A DNA stretch of 50,300 bases from Fimbriimonadaceae bacterium (GTDB taxonomy: Bacteria; Armatimonadota; Fimbriimonadia; Fimbriimonadales; Fimbriimonadaceae): contig JAICWL010000015.1 in assembly GCA_025934835.1 (NCBI GenBank), positions 1-50,300 of the forward strand, written 5' to 3'. Numbering within the stretch: the first letter of the stretch is position 1; every line of letters begins with the position of its first letter. Below, piece by piece: positions 24,743 through 36,065 of the stretch. Position numbers and translations under genes: made by a program. The notes beneath the pieces were generated by a model. That model saw nothing but the letters and a program-made list of their open reading frames with translations. It had not been told where the DNA came from and did not search any database.

Positions 24743-24793
24743 GGTTTTCGGGCCGTAGGGAGAGCTTTACGGTGACGGGCTCCCAGGTTCCGG

Positions 24794-24799
24794 CATAAT
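24794..24799 (+). promoter_or_regulatory. -10-like CATAAT before the deaminase operon
   Basis: CATAAT lies ten bases before the ATG at 24810, a little further than at other starts of this kind. Confidence 0.35.
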
Positions 24800-24809
24800 C
24801 ACCTGGTAC

Positions 24810-25286
24810 ATGCTCGAGCGCCCAAGCTGGGACTCCTACTTCATGCAAATCGCCCACCTAGTCGCTACGCGGGCTACTTGCCCGCGGCGCTCGGTGGGCG
24901 CTCTGATTGTGCGGGAGAAGCGGATCTTGTGCACGGGATATAACGGTGCGCCGAAAGGCTTGCCGCATTGCCCGACATTGGGTCCGACGAACGATTGGCC
25001 CGTGGGCTGCTTGCGCGCGGGACACTGCATCCGCGCCCTCCACGCGGAGCAGAATGCGATTCTCCAAGCGGCGATCTTCGGCATTCCGTGCGAAGGCTCA
25101 TCGATGTACGTCACCGATCAACCGTGCAATATGTGCGCGAAAATGATCATCAACGCCGGGATCACGCGTGTAGTTTATCAGGGGGACTATCCGGACGAAT
25201 TCTCAAAGGAGCTCTTCCGAGACGGAAGCATCGATGTGCGGCGCTACATTGATGGAGAACTCGTGCAGGTCGATTTGGGCACATGA
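24810..25286 (+). CDS. comEB: dCMP deaminase (ComEB-like)
   Basis: A 158-residue zinc deaminase that would convert dCMP to dUMP, the substrate of thymidylate synthase. The zinc site is formed by H78 in HAEQNAI, with catalytic E80, and by C106 and C109 in PCNMC. YNGAPKGLPHC near residue 44 is typical of dCMP deaminase rather than cytidine deaminase. Its stop overlaps the ATG of the next gene (ATGA). Confidence 0.9.
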   Translation: MLERPSWDSYFMQIAHLVATRATCPRRSVGALIVREKRILCTGYNGAPKGLPHCPTLGPTNDWPVGCLRAGHCIRALHAEQNAILQAAIFGIPCEGSSMYVTDQPCNMCAKMIINAGITRVVYQGDYPDEFSKELFRDGSIDVRRYIDGELVQVDLGT

Positions 25287-26326
25287 GCGGCGTTTTGGCA
25301 TTGGTGTCGCAGGGGCGGTTCCTGGAAGGGTTTCGCGCCCCGTTGCTTACAGGGATCCTCGCGCTGGCGGTGAGTTGGATCCTGACGCCGGTGGTGCGCA
25401 ACCTCGCCATCCAGAAAGGCGCGATCGACGACCCCAAGATCGACGACCGGCGAGTTCATAAAGAGCCCACCCCCCGCTGGGGCGGCCTGGCGATCTATGC
25501 CGGCATCTTGTTCGCGCTGCTGGTAGTTTTGCCGTTCGCGAACCCTCAGGCGCCTTTCCCGCTTTATCTGATTGGCATGCTCCTGGTCGCCGGGGCTTTG
25601 GTGGTCATCGGCGCTCTCGACGACCTGTATCAGTACAAGGCGAAAGTTCAGGCGATTCTTCTGCTCGCCGCGGGCGTCGCTATCCAGTTCTTCGCGGGCC
25701 CGATTTTGGGGCGCGATTGGAGGGTCCAGATCAACACGGTCGGGATTCCGTTTACGAACGGCCGCTACTTCGACCTCCATCCCTGGTATTTCGCGTTTCC
25801 GCTGACGGCGATCTACATCTTCGTTGTGACCAAGACGATGGACACGATCGACGGAGTCGACGGGCTCGCCGCCGGCATCGCCAGCATCGCCGCGACCACG
25901 CTGACGATTATCGCCACGTACGGCCATCAGCCGCGCGTCGCCTTGATCGCGGCAGCGACTGCCGGCGCCGCAATCGGATTTCTGAAGCACAACTACAACC
26001 CGGCGAAGATCTTCATGGGGACGGGTGGCGCTTACGTGCTGGGGTTCATGCTCGCCTGCTTGAGCATCGTGGGCGCTTTTAAGACGGCGGCCGCCGTGGC
26101 TGTGGTCGTTCCCGTGCTGGTGTTCGGAATTCCAATTTTCGATGCGTTTTTCGTCATCACGAGACGGCTGCTGAGCGGCGACCCGATCACGAAGGCGGAT
26201 AAGCGCCACCTGCACCACACGCTTTTGAAACGAGGGCTGACGCAGCGCCAAACTGTCCTCGTGCTTTATGCAGCGGCAGCCGTGCTCTGCGCGGTCGCTT
26301 TGTTGGTATTCCGTAGCCATGGGTAG
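25283..26326 (+). CDS. Undecaprenyl-phosphate sugar-1-phosphate transferase (WecA/TagO family)
   Basis: A 347-residue polytopic membrane enzyme that would attach a UDP-linked HexNAc phosphate, usually GlcNAc-1-P, to undecaprenyl phosphate and begin a surface glycan. The family motifs are the Asp pair with DDRRVHKEPTPRWGG, the MDTIDGVDGLAAG loop, GFLKHNYNPAKIFMGTGG, and the late HHTLLKRG motif. About ten transmembrane segments are visible. The next gene makes ManNAc from GlcNAc, so the glycan likely contains both. Confidence 0.9.
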   Translation: MSGVLALVSQGRFLEGFRAPLLTGILALAVSWILTPVVRNLAIQKGAIDDPKIDDRRVHKEPTPRWGGLAIYAGILFALLVVLPFANPQAPFPLYLIGMLLVAGALVVIGALDDLYQYKAKVQAILLLAAGVAIQFFAGPILGRDWRVQINTVGIPFTNGRYFDLHPWYFAFPLTAIYIFVVTKTMDTIDGVDGLAAGIASIAATTLTIIATYGHQPRVALIAAATAGAAIGFLKHNYNPAKIFMGTGGAYVLGFMLACLSIVGAFKTAAAVAVVVPVLVFGIPIFDAFFVITRRLLSGDPITKADKRHLHHTLLKRGLTQRQTVLVLYAAAAVLCAVALLVFRSHG

Positions 26327-27446
26327 GCCGCTCATCTTCTGCTCCGTCGGAACCCGGCCCGAGGCCATCAAGATGGCGCCCGTCGTGCTCGAGCTGAGGC
26401 GCTACGAAGATGTCGCGGACACAGTGCTCGTATCGACCGGGCAGCACAAGGAGATCTTGCTGCAGGCGTTGGATACGTTCGGCATCCAGCCGGACGAGGA
26501 CCTGGCGATCATGCAGCATGGCCAGAGCTTGGCGCAGGTCACGAGCCGAGCGTTGGATGGGATCGACGGCTTGATCCAAGCCCGCGAGCCGGACATTATT
26601 TTGGGCCAAGGGGACACGACCACGGCCTTCGTCTCGGCCCTAGCTGCCTTTTACCGCCGGGTGCCTTTCGCGCACGTCGAGGCCGGCCTTCGTACGGAAA
26701 CGATCGACAACCCTTTCCCTGAGGAGTTCAACCGTCGTGCGGCGGGGCTGGTCGCAAGTCTGCATTTTCCGCCAACCGAGTGGGCTCGGGATAACCTGGT
26801 CAGAGAAGGTAAAGACCCTGCAAAGATATTCGTGACCGGCAACACGGGAATCGACGCCGTACTTCAGGCGGCCAACTTGACGGACCAGAGATGGCTACCG
26901 GATTTTAAGGGCCGTCTGATCTTGCTGACCACGCATCGCCGGGAGAATTGGGGCGAGCCTCAGCGCAGAATCGCGGAAGCAGCGCTAGCCATCGTAAACG
27001 AGTTCGAGGACACGCTGCTCGTTGTGGCTATGCATCCGAATCCGCAGGTTCGCGAGGTTCTTTGTTCGGTCCTTTCAGACCACCCTCGCGTGCAACTCAT
27101 CGAGCCGCCTGAGTACGCGTCATTTGTAAAGTTGATGCAGCGCAGCACGCTGATCCTCAGCGATTCCGGTGGGGTTCAGGAAGAGGCGCCCGCGTTTGGC
27201 ATTCCGGTGCTCGTTCTGCGCGAGACGACCGAGCGGCCCGAGGGCGTAGACGCGGGCACGGCGATGCTTGTCGGAGCTTCGAAAGAGGCGATAATTCGGG
27301 AGGGTAGGAGATTGCTGACAGATCGAGAGGCTTATAGACGTATGGCGCAAGCCGTAAGCCCCTACGGGGACGGCCACGCCGCAGAGCGCATTCGGCACAT
27401 CGTGCTGCGTTCGCTGGGAGTCGAGACGCCGGAGGTTGCGAGTTGA
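26319..27446 (+). CDS. wecB: UDP-N-acetylglucosamine 2-epimerase (non-hydrolysing)
   Basis: A 375-residue epimerase giving UDP-ManNAc for surface polymers. The start SVGTRPEAIKMAPVV, the mid-protein VEAGLRTETIDNPFPEEFNRR and the active-site SDSGGVQEEAP are all diagnostic. The ATG at 26319 overlaps the end of the transferase by eight bases. No Shine-Dalgarno is evident, which fits coupled translation. Confidence 0.94.
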   Translation: MGRPLIFCSVGTRPEAIKMAPVVLELRRYEDVADTVLVSTGQHKEILLQALDTFGIQPDEDLAIMQHGQSLAQVTSRALDGIDGLIQAREPDIILGQGDTTTAFVSALAAFYRRVPFAHVEAGLRTETIDNPFPEEFNRRAAGLVASLHFPPTEWARDNLVREGKDPAKIFVTGNTGIDAVLQAANLTDQRWLPDFKGRLILLTTHRRENWGEPQRRIAEAALAIVNEFEDTLLVVAMHPNPQVREVLCSVLSDHPRVQLIEPPEYASFVKLMQRSTLILSDSGGVQEEAPAFGIPVLVLRETTERPEGVDAGTAMLVGASKEAIIREGRRLLTDREAYRRMAQAVSPYGDGHAAERIRHIVLRSLGVETPEVAS

Positions 27447-28321
27447 CGCTGACTTGGCTTCAGGCGGTCGTGATGGGCATCGTTCAGGGGCTGACCGAGT
27501 TTCTTCCGATCAGTTCCAGCGCCCACCTGCGTGTGATTCCGGCGTTCCTGGGCTGGCCCGATGCCGGAGCCGCGTTTACGGCGGTGATCCAGCTCGGTAC
27601 TGTTCTGGCCGTTCTCATCTACTTCCGGAAGGAGCTTGTAGCCGCGATCGGGGCGTGGGCACGCAGTTTGCGTGACAAAAAGCTGAGGGAAACGCCCGAT
27701 GCAAGGCTGGGATGGGCGGTCTTTTGGGGCACCGTCCCCGTCATCGTCGTGGCGCTGGTCTTCCAGCATGCCATCGAGCAGAACCTTCGGGACCTGCGGA
27801 TCATCGCGTTCTCGATGATTTTTCTCGGCCTGCTCATGTGGTACGCGGACAGCATCGACCGCAAGAAGCGAAAGTTGGAAAGCGTGAAGGTGAAAGATGG
27901 CTGGGTCGTGGGCGCGTGGCAGTGCCTTGCGCTCGTACCCGGCATGAGCCGAAGCGGCAGCACGATCTCAGGCGCGTTTTTCCGGGACTTCAACAGGCCG
28001 GCGGCCGCGCGGTTCTCGTTCCTCCTATCGGTCCCCAGCGTGACAGGAGCCGGGATTTACGAGTTGATCAAGGCAAGGCGGGATTTTGAAGGCTCGCTAA
28101 TGGCGCCGACGATCGTTGCAACGGTGCTTGCGTTCATCGTGGGGTACGCGTCGATCGCGTTCTTTATCAAATATCTCCAGAAGCACGGCATTGGACCTTT
28201 CGTCTGGTATCGGCTGCTCATCGGGTTCATCATTCTCATTGCGGTCCAGGGCGGCTATCTTTCGCCGATGGCGGGAGTGCCCGATCAGGTGCCTAGCATA
28301 TCCGGAAGCACCGCGCCTTAG
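27443..28321 (+). CDS. uppP: Undecaprenyl-diphosphatase
   Basis: A 292-residue membrane phosphatase (BacA/UppP family) that recycles the undecaprenyl carrier. The catalytic motifs are EFLPISSSAHL near the N-terminus and LVPGMSRSGSTISG mid-protein. Eight or so membrane segments are visible. It begins with TTG 27443, overlapping the wecB stop, with GGAGG seven bases upstream. Its place after the WecA and WecB genes ties carrier recycling to glycan initiation. Confidence 0.93.
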   Translation: MTLTWLQAVVMGIVQGLTEFLPISSSAHLRVIPAFLGWPDAGAAFTAVIQLGTVLAVLIYFRKELVAAIGAWARSLRDKKLRETPDARLGWAVFWGTVPVIVVALVFQHAIEQNLRDLRIIAFSMIFLGLLMWYADSIDRKKRKLESVKVKDGWVVGAWQCLALVPGMSRSGSTISGAFFRDFNRPAAARFSFLLSVPSVTGAGIYELIKARRDFEGSLMAPTIVATVLAFIVGYASIAFFIKYLQKHGIGPFVWYRLLIGFIILIAVQGGYLSPMAGVPDQVPSISGSTAP

Positions 28322-28324
28322 CCT

Positions 28325-28915
28325 ATGTTTCGCCGCAAGCCTCCAGTCGTCGCTCATCCCGCGTGGCTGATCGTTGGGCTTGGCAATCCAGGCCCCCAAT
28401 ACCGCGGCACGCGGCATAACGTGGGCTTCGACGTCGTCGATCGGATCGCCGAGCTGAACAAGATCCGGCTCGACCGATCCAAGCATCACGCTCGATACGG
28501 CGCGGGGCAGATAGGCGGAGTGCCGGTAGTGCTGGCGAAGCCTCTTACTTATATGAACCTCAGCGGGCGGGCGGTGGGGCCGCTTGCCCGAGAACTGGCG
28601 CTAAAGCCGGCGAGGATCTTGGTGGTGGCGGACGACCTCGATCTGCCGCTCGGCAGAATCAGGCTCAAGCCCAAGGGCAGCGCGGGCGGGCACAACGGAC
28701 ACAAGAGCCTGATCGCAGTCTTGGGCGAGGATTATCCGCGCTTGAAGATCGGGATTGGCCGCGCGCATGGCGGTGAGACGATCGACCATGTGCTCGGAAC
28801 GTTCGATCGAGACGAGCGCGATGAGATCGACGACGCCCTCAGGCGCGCCGTACTGGCGGTCGAGAAAGCGGTGGAGGAGAGCCTGGAAGCCGCGATGAAT
28901 TTGGCGAACCAATAG
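28325..28915 (+). CDS. pth: Peptidyl-tRNA hydrolase
   Basis: A 196-residue enzyme that releases peptides from stalled peptidyl-tRNA. GLGNPGPQYRGTRHNVGFDV contains the catalytic His in TRHN; KPLTYMNLSG and GHNGHKSL complete the family set. An N-terminal ten-residue extension (MFRRKPPVVA) is longer than usual. It lies three bases after uppP and ends 18 bases before a convergent gene. Confidence 0.93.
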   Translation: MFRRKPPVVAHPAWLIVGLGNPGPQYRGTRHNVGFDVVDRIAELNKIRLDRSKHHARYGAGQIGGVPVVLAKPLTYMNLSGRAVGPLARELALKPARILVVADDLDLPLGRIRLKPKGSAGGHNGHKSLIAVLGEDYPRLKIGIGRAHGGETIDHVLGTFDRDERDEIDDALRRAVLAVEKAVEESLEAAMNLANQ

Positions 28916-28933
28916 CTTCCAGGCCGTTTCAGG

Positions 28934-31892
<2,959 letters not shown>

Positions 31893-31906
31893 ACGAATAC
31901 GAGATC

Positions 31907-32824
31907 GTGACGCAGGCGGGGGCGCTCGACATCGGCCGCTGCGTGTTCAGCGGTCAGGTGTTCCGGTGGGATGTGCTTCCCGATGGATCGCTGGCAGGAG
32001 CGGACGGATTCGACTGGTATGTGGTTTCCGCGCCGGAGCGCAGGGCGAACAAAGACGTGTTCCGCGTCGAATCGAATGCGCCTCCGCACAGCTTTGAGTC
32101 GCTGTTCCGGCTGGACTGGGACGCGGAAGCAGTTTTTCGAGAGATAGTGGCTCGTGGCCCGGAGCTCGAGCCCTATTTGCGCCGCGAGCCGGGTTTGCGC
32201 GTGATGCGCCCCGGCATGGCGCGAGAAGCGTTTTTCGGGTTCCTGTGCACGCCGAACAACCACATGGTGCGGATACGACAGATGATTCGGCACTTGGCGG
32301 CTCGCGCCCCGAGGCTCGAGACCGGCGGCAGATTCCAAGCGCATGGCTGGCCAAGCATCGACCAGATCGCATCGATTCCGGAGGAGGAACTTCGGCGCGA
32401 TGGGTTTGGGTATCGCGCCGCCACGATCCCGGCGATCGCCCGCCAAGTTCTCGCTTTGGGAGGCGAACCTTGGATCGAGTCGCTTCGCGCTGCCGGGTTC
32501 GACGAAGCGCGAGGGGCCCTGATGAGCCTGAAGGGAGTCGGGCCGAAGCTGGCCGATTGCATCTGCCTGTTCGCACTCGATCTCACGGAGGCGCTGCCGG
32601 TAGATACGCACATTTGGCAGGCCGCTACGCGGCTTTACTTCCCGGAGTGGGAAGGGAAGGCCGTTACGACACAGCGGTACGAAGCTGTCGGGGCGCTGTT
32701 CCGAGAAAGGTTCGGCAAGCTGGCCGGGTGGGCACAGCAGGCGCTGTTCTACGACAATTTGCTGAGAAATCGCGGCAGGCAAGGCGATCCCGCGAGGCCG
32801 GATTCGAGCCGCCTGAGCGATTAG
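31907..32824 (+). CDS. 8-oxoguanine DNA glycosylase, OGG1 type
   Basis: A 305-residue HhH-GPD glycosylase that would remove 8-oxoguanine. The helix-hairpin-helix SLKGVGPKLADCICLFALD carries the catalytic lysine and VDTHIWQ the catalytic Asp; this arrangement is close to eukaryotic OGG1. The N-terminal SGQVFRW motif is also typical. I give the GTG at 31907, but the frame opens earlier, and CTG 31889 overlaps the ligA stop and has GAGGG five bases upstream. That start would add six residues (LNEYEI) that fit the family. Confidence 0.87.
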   Translation: MTQAGALDIGRCVFSGQVFRWDVLPDGSLAGADGFDWYVVSAPERRANKDVFRVESNAPPHSFESLFRLDWDAEAVFREIVARGPELEPYLRREPGLRVMRPGMAREAFFGFLCTPNNHMVRIRQMIRHLAARAPRLETGGRFQAHGWPSIDQIASIPEEELRRDGFGYRAATIPAIARQVLALGGEPWIESLRAAGFDEARGALMSLKGVGPKLADCICLFALDLTEALPVDTHIWQAATRLYFPEWEGKAVTTQRYEAVGALFRERFGKLAGWAQQALFYDNLLRNRGRQGDPARPDSSRLSD

Positions 32825-32852
32825 CACTGGCGGCCACCTACGCCGGTTTATG

Positions 32853-32858
32853 TATGCT
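32853..32858 (+). promoter_or_regulatory. -10-like TATGCT seven bases before the aldolase gene
   Basis: TATGCT, preceded by TG, lies seven bases before the ATG at 32866, without a ribosome site. Confidence 0.5.
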
Positions 32859-32865
32859 GGTCTCT

Positions 32866-33699
32866 ATGAGTTGCTCACCGAGGCTGAATAGGCTGATGGG
32901 CGAAGACGGGAAGTGCTTCGACGTAGCCATCGACCACGGGTTCTTCAACGAGCGTTCATTTCTCGGAGGAATCGAAGACCTCCGGCAAGCGGTTGGTACG
33001 GTCGTAACCGCCGAGCCGGACGCGGTTCAGCTTGCTCCGGGCGCCGCACCGATCCTGCAGGAGATGGCCGGCAGGAGGAAGCCGTCTTTGGTGATGCGCA
33101 CGGACGTCGCGAACATCTATGCCAAGGAGCTGCCGAAGGTCCTGTTCAGCCGTCTGGCGGGCCGGGCCGTAGAGCAGGCGTTGCGTCTGGACGCCGCTTG
33201 TGTTGTAGTCAACCTGCTGTTGCTTCCGAACCAGCCGGAGCTGCATCAGGCATGCGTTGACAACGTATGCGAGCTCAAGCCCGAGTGCGAGCGAATGGGG
33301 ATGCCGCTGATGGTCGAGCCTCTTGTGATGCAGCCCAACCAGCGGGCCGGCGGGTACATGGTGGACGGCGACATCGACAAGATTTTGCCGTTGGTCCGAC
33401 AAGCGGTGGAGCTTGGGGCCGACATTATCAAAGCGGACCCGTGCGACGATGTGCGCGAGTACTCGCGGGTGGTCGAAGTCGCCTGCGGCGTTCCGGTGCT
33501 CGTGCGAGGCGGAGGCAGGGCCCCGGACGAGGAGATTCTTTCGCGCACCGAAGAGCTGATGCGGCAGGGCGCCTCTGGGATCGTTTACGGGCGAAACGTG
33601 ATTCAGCACGAAAACCCTGCCGGCATCACTCGAGCGCTGATGGCGATAGTGCACGCGGGCGCCACGGCGGGCGAAGCTGCGAAGGAGATTGCGCGGTGA
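32866..33699 (+). CDS. DhnA-type class I aldolase (fructose-bisphosphate aldolase/DeoC family)
   Basis: A 277-residue TIM-barrel aldolase. VAIDHGFFNE near residue 20 and the Schiff-base region GADIIKADPCDD match the DhnA/LsrF group, whose members include archaeal-type fructose-bisphosphate aldolase and AI-2 catabolic enzymes. The phosphate-binding RGGGRAPDEE and SGIVYGRNV close the barrel. The substrate is therefore not certain. It stands alone, with its own -10-like element. Confidence 0.8.
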   Translation: MSCSPRLNRLMGEDGKCFDVAIDHGFFNERSFLGGIEDLRQAVGTVVTAEPDAVQLAPGAAPILQEMAGRRKPSLVMRTDVANIYAKELPKVLFSRLAGRAVEQALRLDAACVVVNLLLLPNQPELHQACVDNVCELKPECERMGMPLMVEPLVMQPNQRAGGYMVDGDIDKILPLVRQAVELGADIIKADPCDDVREYSRVVEVACGVPVLVRGGGRAPDEEILSRTEELMRQGASGIVYGRNVIQHENPAGITRALMAIVHAGATAGEAAKEIAR

Positions 33700-33782
33700 G
33701 TCGGCTTGCGGGTTCAGACCGTCTGTATTTCCATTCGATGCGACGAAAGTTGCACCATTAGGCCTCGTTCAGCAAGATTGTT

Positions 33783-34691
33783 ATGTCGAACCCGCACGTC
33801 CAAGATTCGGCGTTTTGGGAAGCGGCGATCGAGCATTACCATTGGGACCGCCTCGAAGCGGCGTACGCCGCAATCCAACAGCGTGGCGTGGGGGAGGCGG
33901 GCACTTATATCCGCTGGTATCGACTGATCGAAGCCGAGGCGCTAAGCCGACGACGCTCGAAGCGCACGAAGGTGAATTCTTGGCTGACCTTCGAGTGCAT
34001 CCCAGAGGATGCTCTTCGGGACGAGTCGGACCTTATCGCCGCTGCGGTCGAGGCGTGCGATTCGATCGCCGAACGGCTTGGATGGTCGCACAGCGCGCCG
34101 ACGCTCATCTCAGTTCTGGCGGAGGAAGTCGATGCGCCGTGGGCCACGAATCCGTACGGCTACTACGTCAGCAAAGAGCTTTACGAGAAGATCTGCCTGC
34201 CGGCTTACCTGGTCGAGGACCGAGAAGAGCTGAGCGAAGCGGTGGCCCATGAATACGCGCACGTGATTTCGGAGACCGCCTCGGACGGCATGAGCCCCGC
34301 CTGGCTGTCGGAGGCCGTGTCGGTCATCGCGGAGGGATCGCCAGACCCCGAGGCTTTGCGGATCCTTGCGGACGGCGCTTGGCTCAAGCCGGAGGATCTC
34401 GAACTGACGCTCGACGGCCGCTACGACGAATCGAACCAGCGCGAAGTGTGGCTGGCGTATCAGCAGTGCGGGACCGTCGGTCGGTACTTGTCGTCGCTCA
34501 AAGGGGAGCCCAAGCTCCTCGATTTGATGCGCGAGCATACGAATGAATCGGTCTGGCGCAATTTATGGCTTTCGCTCCGGGGCAAGTCTCGTGTAGACGG
34601 CGCCGTCGAGGCGATTTACGGCATGTCGGTCCGGGAGTTGCACGAGCGCGCGCACGAATGGTTGCGCGTGCAAGAAGCTCCTAAGCCTTGA
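33783..34691 (+). CDS. HExxH metallopeptidase-like protein
   Basis: A 302-residue protein with AVAHEYAHVIS: H156, E157 and H160 form a zinc site, and E177 in PAWLSEAVS is a plausible third ligand, as in gluzincin (MA clan) peptidases. There is no signal peptide or membrane segment, so it would be cytoplasmic. The first 110 residues are charged and helical (YHWDRLEAAYAAIQQRG) and of unknown type. The C-terminus has ALAYQQCGTVGRYLSS-like helices, as in M1/DUF4157-type small peptidases. Specific function is unknown. It overlaps the convergent acyl-CoA dehydrogenase gene by eleven bases. Confidence 0.6.
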   Translation: MSNPHVQDSAFWEAAIEHYHWDRLEAAYAAIQQRGVGEAGTYIRWYRLIEAEALSRRRSKRTKVNSWLTFECIPEDALRDESDLIAAAVEACDSIAERLGWSHSAPTLISVLAEEVDAPWATNPYGYYVSKELYEKICLPAYLVEDREELSEAVAHEYAHVISETASDGMSPAWLSEAVSVIAEGSPDPEALRILADGAWLKPEDLELTLDGRYDESNQREVWLAYQQCGTVGRYLSSLKGEPKLLDLMREHTNESVWRNLWLSLRGKSRVDGAVEAIYGMSVRELHERAHEWLRVQEAPKP

Positions 34692-35874
34692 CCGGCCACT
34701 TGGGCAAAGTGCGGGCGAGAGGTCGGTCGGTGCGGTACCCGAGCGCATATTCGGCTTGCACCAGCGTGTGGATTTCTCGCGTGCCCTCGTAGATGACGGC
34801 TCCGCGGGAGTTTCGGAAATAACGCTCCACAGGGAATTCATCGCAGTAACCGTAAGCGCCATGGATTTCGATGGCGTCGCTCGCGGATTGGAATGCGTTG
34901 TTGCAGTTCTGCCACTTCGCCATAGAGACCTCGCGCGTGTGCCTGATGCCCGTGTTCTTCATCCAACCGACTTGGTAATACAGCAGCCGGCCGATATCCC
35001 GCGAGGCCGCCATATGCGCGATCATCTGCTGGACGAGCTGCTTGCGGCCAATCTCCTCGCCTGAAACCTTGCGGGACCTCGCGTATTCGGTCGAAGCCTC
35101 GAGGCATGCGACGATGATGCCGACCGCCCCGCTCGCGACCGTGTATCTGCCGTGATCGAGCGCGGACATGGCGACTTTGAATCCGTCGCCATCTTCGCCG
35201 ATGCGGTTTTCCGCCCCGACTCGCAAGTTATCGAAGAAGATTTGGCCCGTGTTGCCCGCCCGAACGCCGAGTTTTCCCTTGATCGGCCTAGATGAGAAGC
35301 CCGGAGTGTTTCGTTCGACGATAAAGGCCGCGTGCCGAGCCTTGTCGCCCGGCTCTTGGAGCCTCGCGATGACGAGAAACTGGTCAGCGTAATCGGCGAG
35401 CGATATCCATGTCTTCTCGCCGTTGAGCACGTAGCTGTCGCCATCCTTTCGCGCGTGGGTTTGAATGTTGATGGCGTCCGAGCCGGCGTTGGGCTCCGTG
35501 AGGCCGAACCCGCCGACCCGTTCGCCCGAAGCGAGCTTGGGCAGCCATCGCTTCTTCTGCTCTTCGGTCGCCCATTGGAGGAGCGTGAGGCAGTGGAGTC
35601 CGCTATGCACGCTGAGCACCACCCTGGCGGATGTGTCCGCGCGTTCGAGCTCCTCGCAAACGAGGCCAAGGGAGACATAATCGCTGCCAGATCCGCCATA
35701 GACCTCCGGGATGCTGACGCCGAGAATGCCGGCCTCACCCATTTTGTCGAGCAGAGTGCGGTCGGATTTCCCTTCGCGGTCTCGCTCGGTCAGGCCGGGA
35801 AGAACTTCTTGGCGGCCGAATTTGGCCGCCATTTCTCTAATTAGCTCATGCTCGCTCGTCAGCGCAAAGTCCAT
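34681..35874 (-). CDS. Acyl-CoA dehydrogenase
   Basis: A 397-residue FAD enzyme that would introduce the alpha-beta double bond in an acyl-CoA. FGLTEPNAGSDA is the signature loop contacting FAD and substrate, and the catalytic glutamate sits in VIYEGTREIHTL near residue 375. GYCDEFPVERYFRNSRG precedes it. The length is that of short/medium-chain or glutaryl/isovaleryl types; chain length cannot be told. It stands alone with a TACCCT six bases upstream of the ATG. Confidence 0.92.
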   Translation of the reverse strand: MDFALTSEHELIREMAAKFGRQEVLPGLTERDREGKSDRTLLDKMGEAGILGVSIPEVYGGSGSDYVSLGLVCEELERADTSARVVLSVHSGLHCLTLLQWATEEQKKRWLPKLASGERVGGFGLTEPNAGSDAINIQTHARKDGDSYVLNGEKTWISLADYADQFLVIARLQEPGDKARHAAFIVERNTPGFSSRPIKGKLGVRAGNTGQIFFDNLRVGAENRIGEDGDGFKVAMSALDHGRYTVASGAVGIIVACLEASTEYARSRKVSGEEIGRKQLVQQMIAHMAASRDIGRLLYYQVGWMKNTGIRHTREVSMAKWQNCNNAFQSASDAIEIHGAYGYCDEFPVERYFRNSRGAVIYEGTREIHTLVQAEYALGYRTDRPLARTLPKWPVKA

Positions 35875-35880
35875 GGCCTT

Positions 35881-35886
35881 AGGGTA
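35881..35886 (-). promoter_or_regulatory. -10-like TACCCT six bases before the acyl-CoA dehydrogenase gene
   Basis: On the minus strand TACCCT, six bases (AAGGCC), then the ATG at 35874. Confidence 0.5.
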
Positions 35887-36065
35887 CCGGGGAGCGATGG
35901 GCGTAGCGCATTGGGGCGTGTAAGCGGAGCGGATAGCGCCAGCCCAAAACCGGCCAGTGGCTAGCCCTGGGTTTCGACCCGAACACCGACCCGGGCCCCC
36001 AGCCCCGGCGAGAGTTGAGTTTCTCGTCCGGCTCAGGTTTTAGCTGGGGGTGTTAGCTGCGGGCG
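35887..36065. other. Gene-free stretch between acyl-CoA dehydrogenase and nrdJ
   Basis: No coding frame is supported. A short direct repeat GTTAGCTGC occurs twice next to the nrdJ stop. On the minus strand, the side where nrdJ transcripts would end, CGAGA and TCTCG flank an eight-base loop with further GC pairing, a possible terminator without a T-run. Confidence 0.35.
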
